Shown here in pieces: positions 51,717-52,233 of a DNA stretch of 52,233 nucleotides. A model generated the notes under the pieces. It was given only the letters and a program-made list of their open reading frames with translations, made no database searches and was not told the origin of the DNA. The first letter of the stretch is position 1; every line of letters starts with the position of its first letter. This DNA comes from DATKLX01 sp035542155. GTDB lineage: Bacteria; Chloroflexota; Anaerolineae; Anaerolineales; Anaerolineaceae. Where the stretch lies: assembly GCA_035542155.1 (NCBI GenBank), contig DATKLX010000130.1:1-52233 (forward strand), in the 5' to 3' direction. A program made the position numbers and the translations under genes.

Positions 51717-52233
51717 TGAAAGTGATCATTACAGGCGGGAGTGGATTGGTAGGAAAGGCCCTGGCGCACTATCTTCTCGAGGAAGGCGATGAGGTCTGGA
51801 TCCTGAGCCGCAGAGAGAATCCGGCAGGGATCCCAGAAAGGGCGAAGGCGATCCTTTGGGATGGGCAATCGCCGCGGGGGTGGGAAGAGCAGGTCGAGCA
51901 GGCCGATGCGATCGTTAACCTGGCCGGTGAGAGCATCGGCGCCAGTCCGTGGAGCCCGGAGCGCAAACGGCGCATCCTCAACAGCCGCCTGGAAGTGGGC
52001 CGCGCCGTGGCGGGAGCGGTGCGCCAGGCGAGCCATAAACCCCGAGTCTTGCTCCAGGCCTCCGCGGTGGGAATCTATGGACCGCTCAAAGAAGAAATCG
52101 CGACCGAGACCAGCCCGCGTGGGCAGGATTTTCTGGCCCGCGTCGCTGGTCGGTGGGAAGACTCTACACGCGATGTAGAGGGGATGGGCGTGCGCAGAAT
52201 TGTGACCCGCAGCGCGATTGTGCTGACCCGGGA
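51717..52233 (+). CDS. TIGR01777 family NAD(P)-binding epimerase (partial, 5' end)
   Basis: The first 172 codons are present and the gene runs off the right edge; the family has about 300 residues. It starts with GTG (AAGGGTG upstream) and the Rossmann motif VIITGGSGLVGKALAHYLL. The next blocks, AIVNLAGESIGASPWSPERKRRILNSRL and ASAVGIYG, are diagnostic of the YfcH/TIGR01777 sub-group of short-chain dehydrogenases. The biochemical role of this sub-group is unclear; several members sit near cell division genes. Confidence 0.9.

Overview
This window looks like a contiguous piece of chromosome from a bacterium of the phylum Chloroflexota, most likely the Anaerolineae. I infer this from the mix of genes: a KimA-like potassium transporter followed by two single RCK proteins, a YidC without lipoprotein signal, an isoleucyl-tRNA synthetase of the divergent TANNPMGVHHGW type under a T-box, many small lipoproteins and TPR proteins, and moderately GC-rich codon use throughout. 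No taxonomic marker such as 16S rRNA is present, so this stays an inference. I see no phage, no insertion sequence, no CRISPR array, no tRNA gene and no replication origin.

Layout. 1-3.8 kb (minus strand): the start of an unknown gene that overlaps a small nucleotidyltransferase (possible MNT/HEPN pair), a YifB/ComM ATPase, proline synthesis (proC) and an RNA methyltransferase. 3.9-10.3 kb: a PatB-like C-S lyase, a cold-shock protein with a clear promoter and a shared terminator, gene debris, then TPR protein, lipoprotein, MtaB tRNA-modifying enzyme and a zinc alcohol dehydrogenase. 10.4-15.1 kb: tatC on one side and tatB-tatA on the other side of an alpha-glucosidase and L-lactate dehydrogenase. 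15.5-18.8 kb: potassium uptake (kimA and two RCK genes). 18.8-22.7 kb: the rpmH-rnpA-yidD-lipoprotein-yidC-jag cluster from a textbook promoter. 22.7-25.5 kb: a palindromic repeat island, pyrimidine-nucleoside phosphorylase and a convergent MFS transporter. 25.6-29.4 kb: promoter, T-box riboswitch and ileS. 29.4-30.3 kb: spacer and a 5'-truncated UPF0104 membrane gene.

30.35-35.6 kb is the most intriguing stretch: a small membrane protein, GTP cyclohydrolase II, a RibD reductase domain without its deaminase, a zinc-less medium-chain dehydrogenase, then (past an oppositely oriented acyltransferase) a PTPS-family protein whose catalytic Cys and His are replaced, and a glycosyltransferase directly abutting it. 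No other riboflavin gene is nearby. I propose that this set could make a glycosylated pterin- or pyrimidine-derived small molecule; this is a hypothesis.

35.6-52.2 kb: lspA and rluD (overlapping), threonine aldolase, purine nucleoside phosphorylase, a surface protein, an acetyltransferase, then a membrane GAF sensor with a helix-turn-helix-like tail, an S1-domain protein and the FtsK translocase; a CDP-alcohol phosphatidyltransferase and lgt; an ABC exporter whose permease is fused to a SpoIIM/DUF95 domain; a metallo-beta-lactamase-fold hydrolase; an HNH endonuclease; and the start of a TIGR01777-type epimerase that runs off the window. Lipoprotein processing (lgt, lspA), protein export (tat, yidC) and several lipoproteins fit one cell-envelope theme. 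A recurring regulatory trait is an extended -10 box (TGC-TATAAT or close) lying only a few bases upstream of the start codon, which suggests leaderless transcripts.
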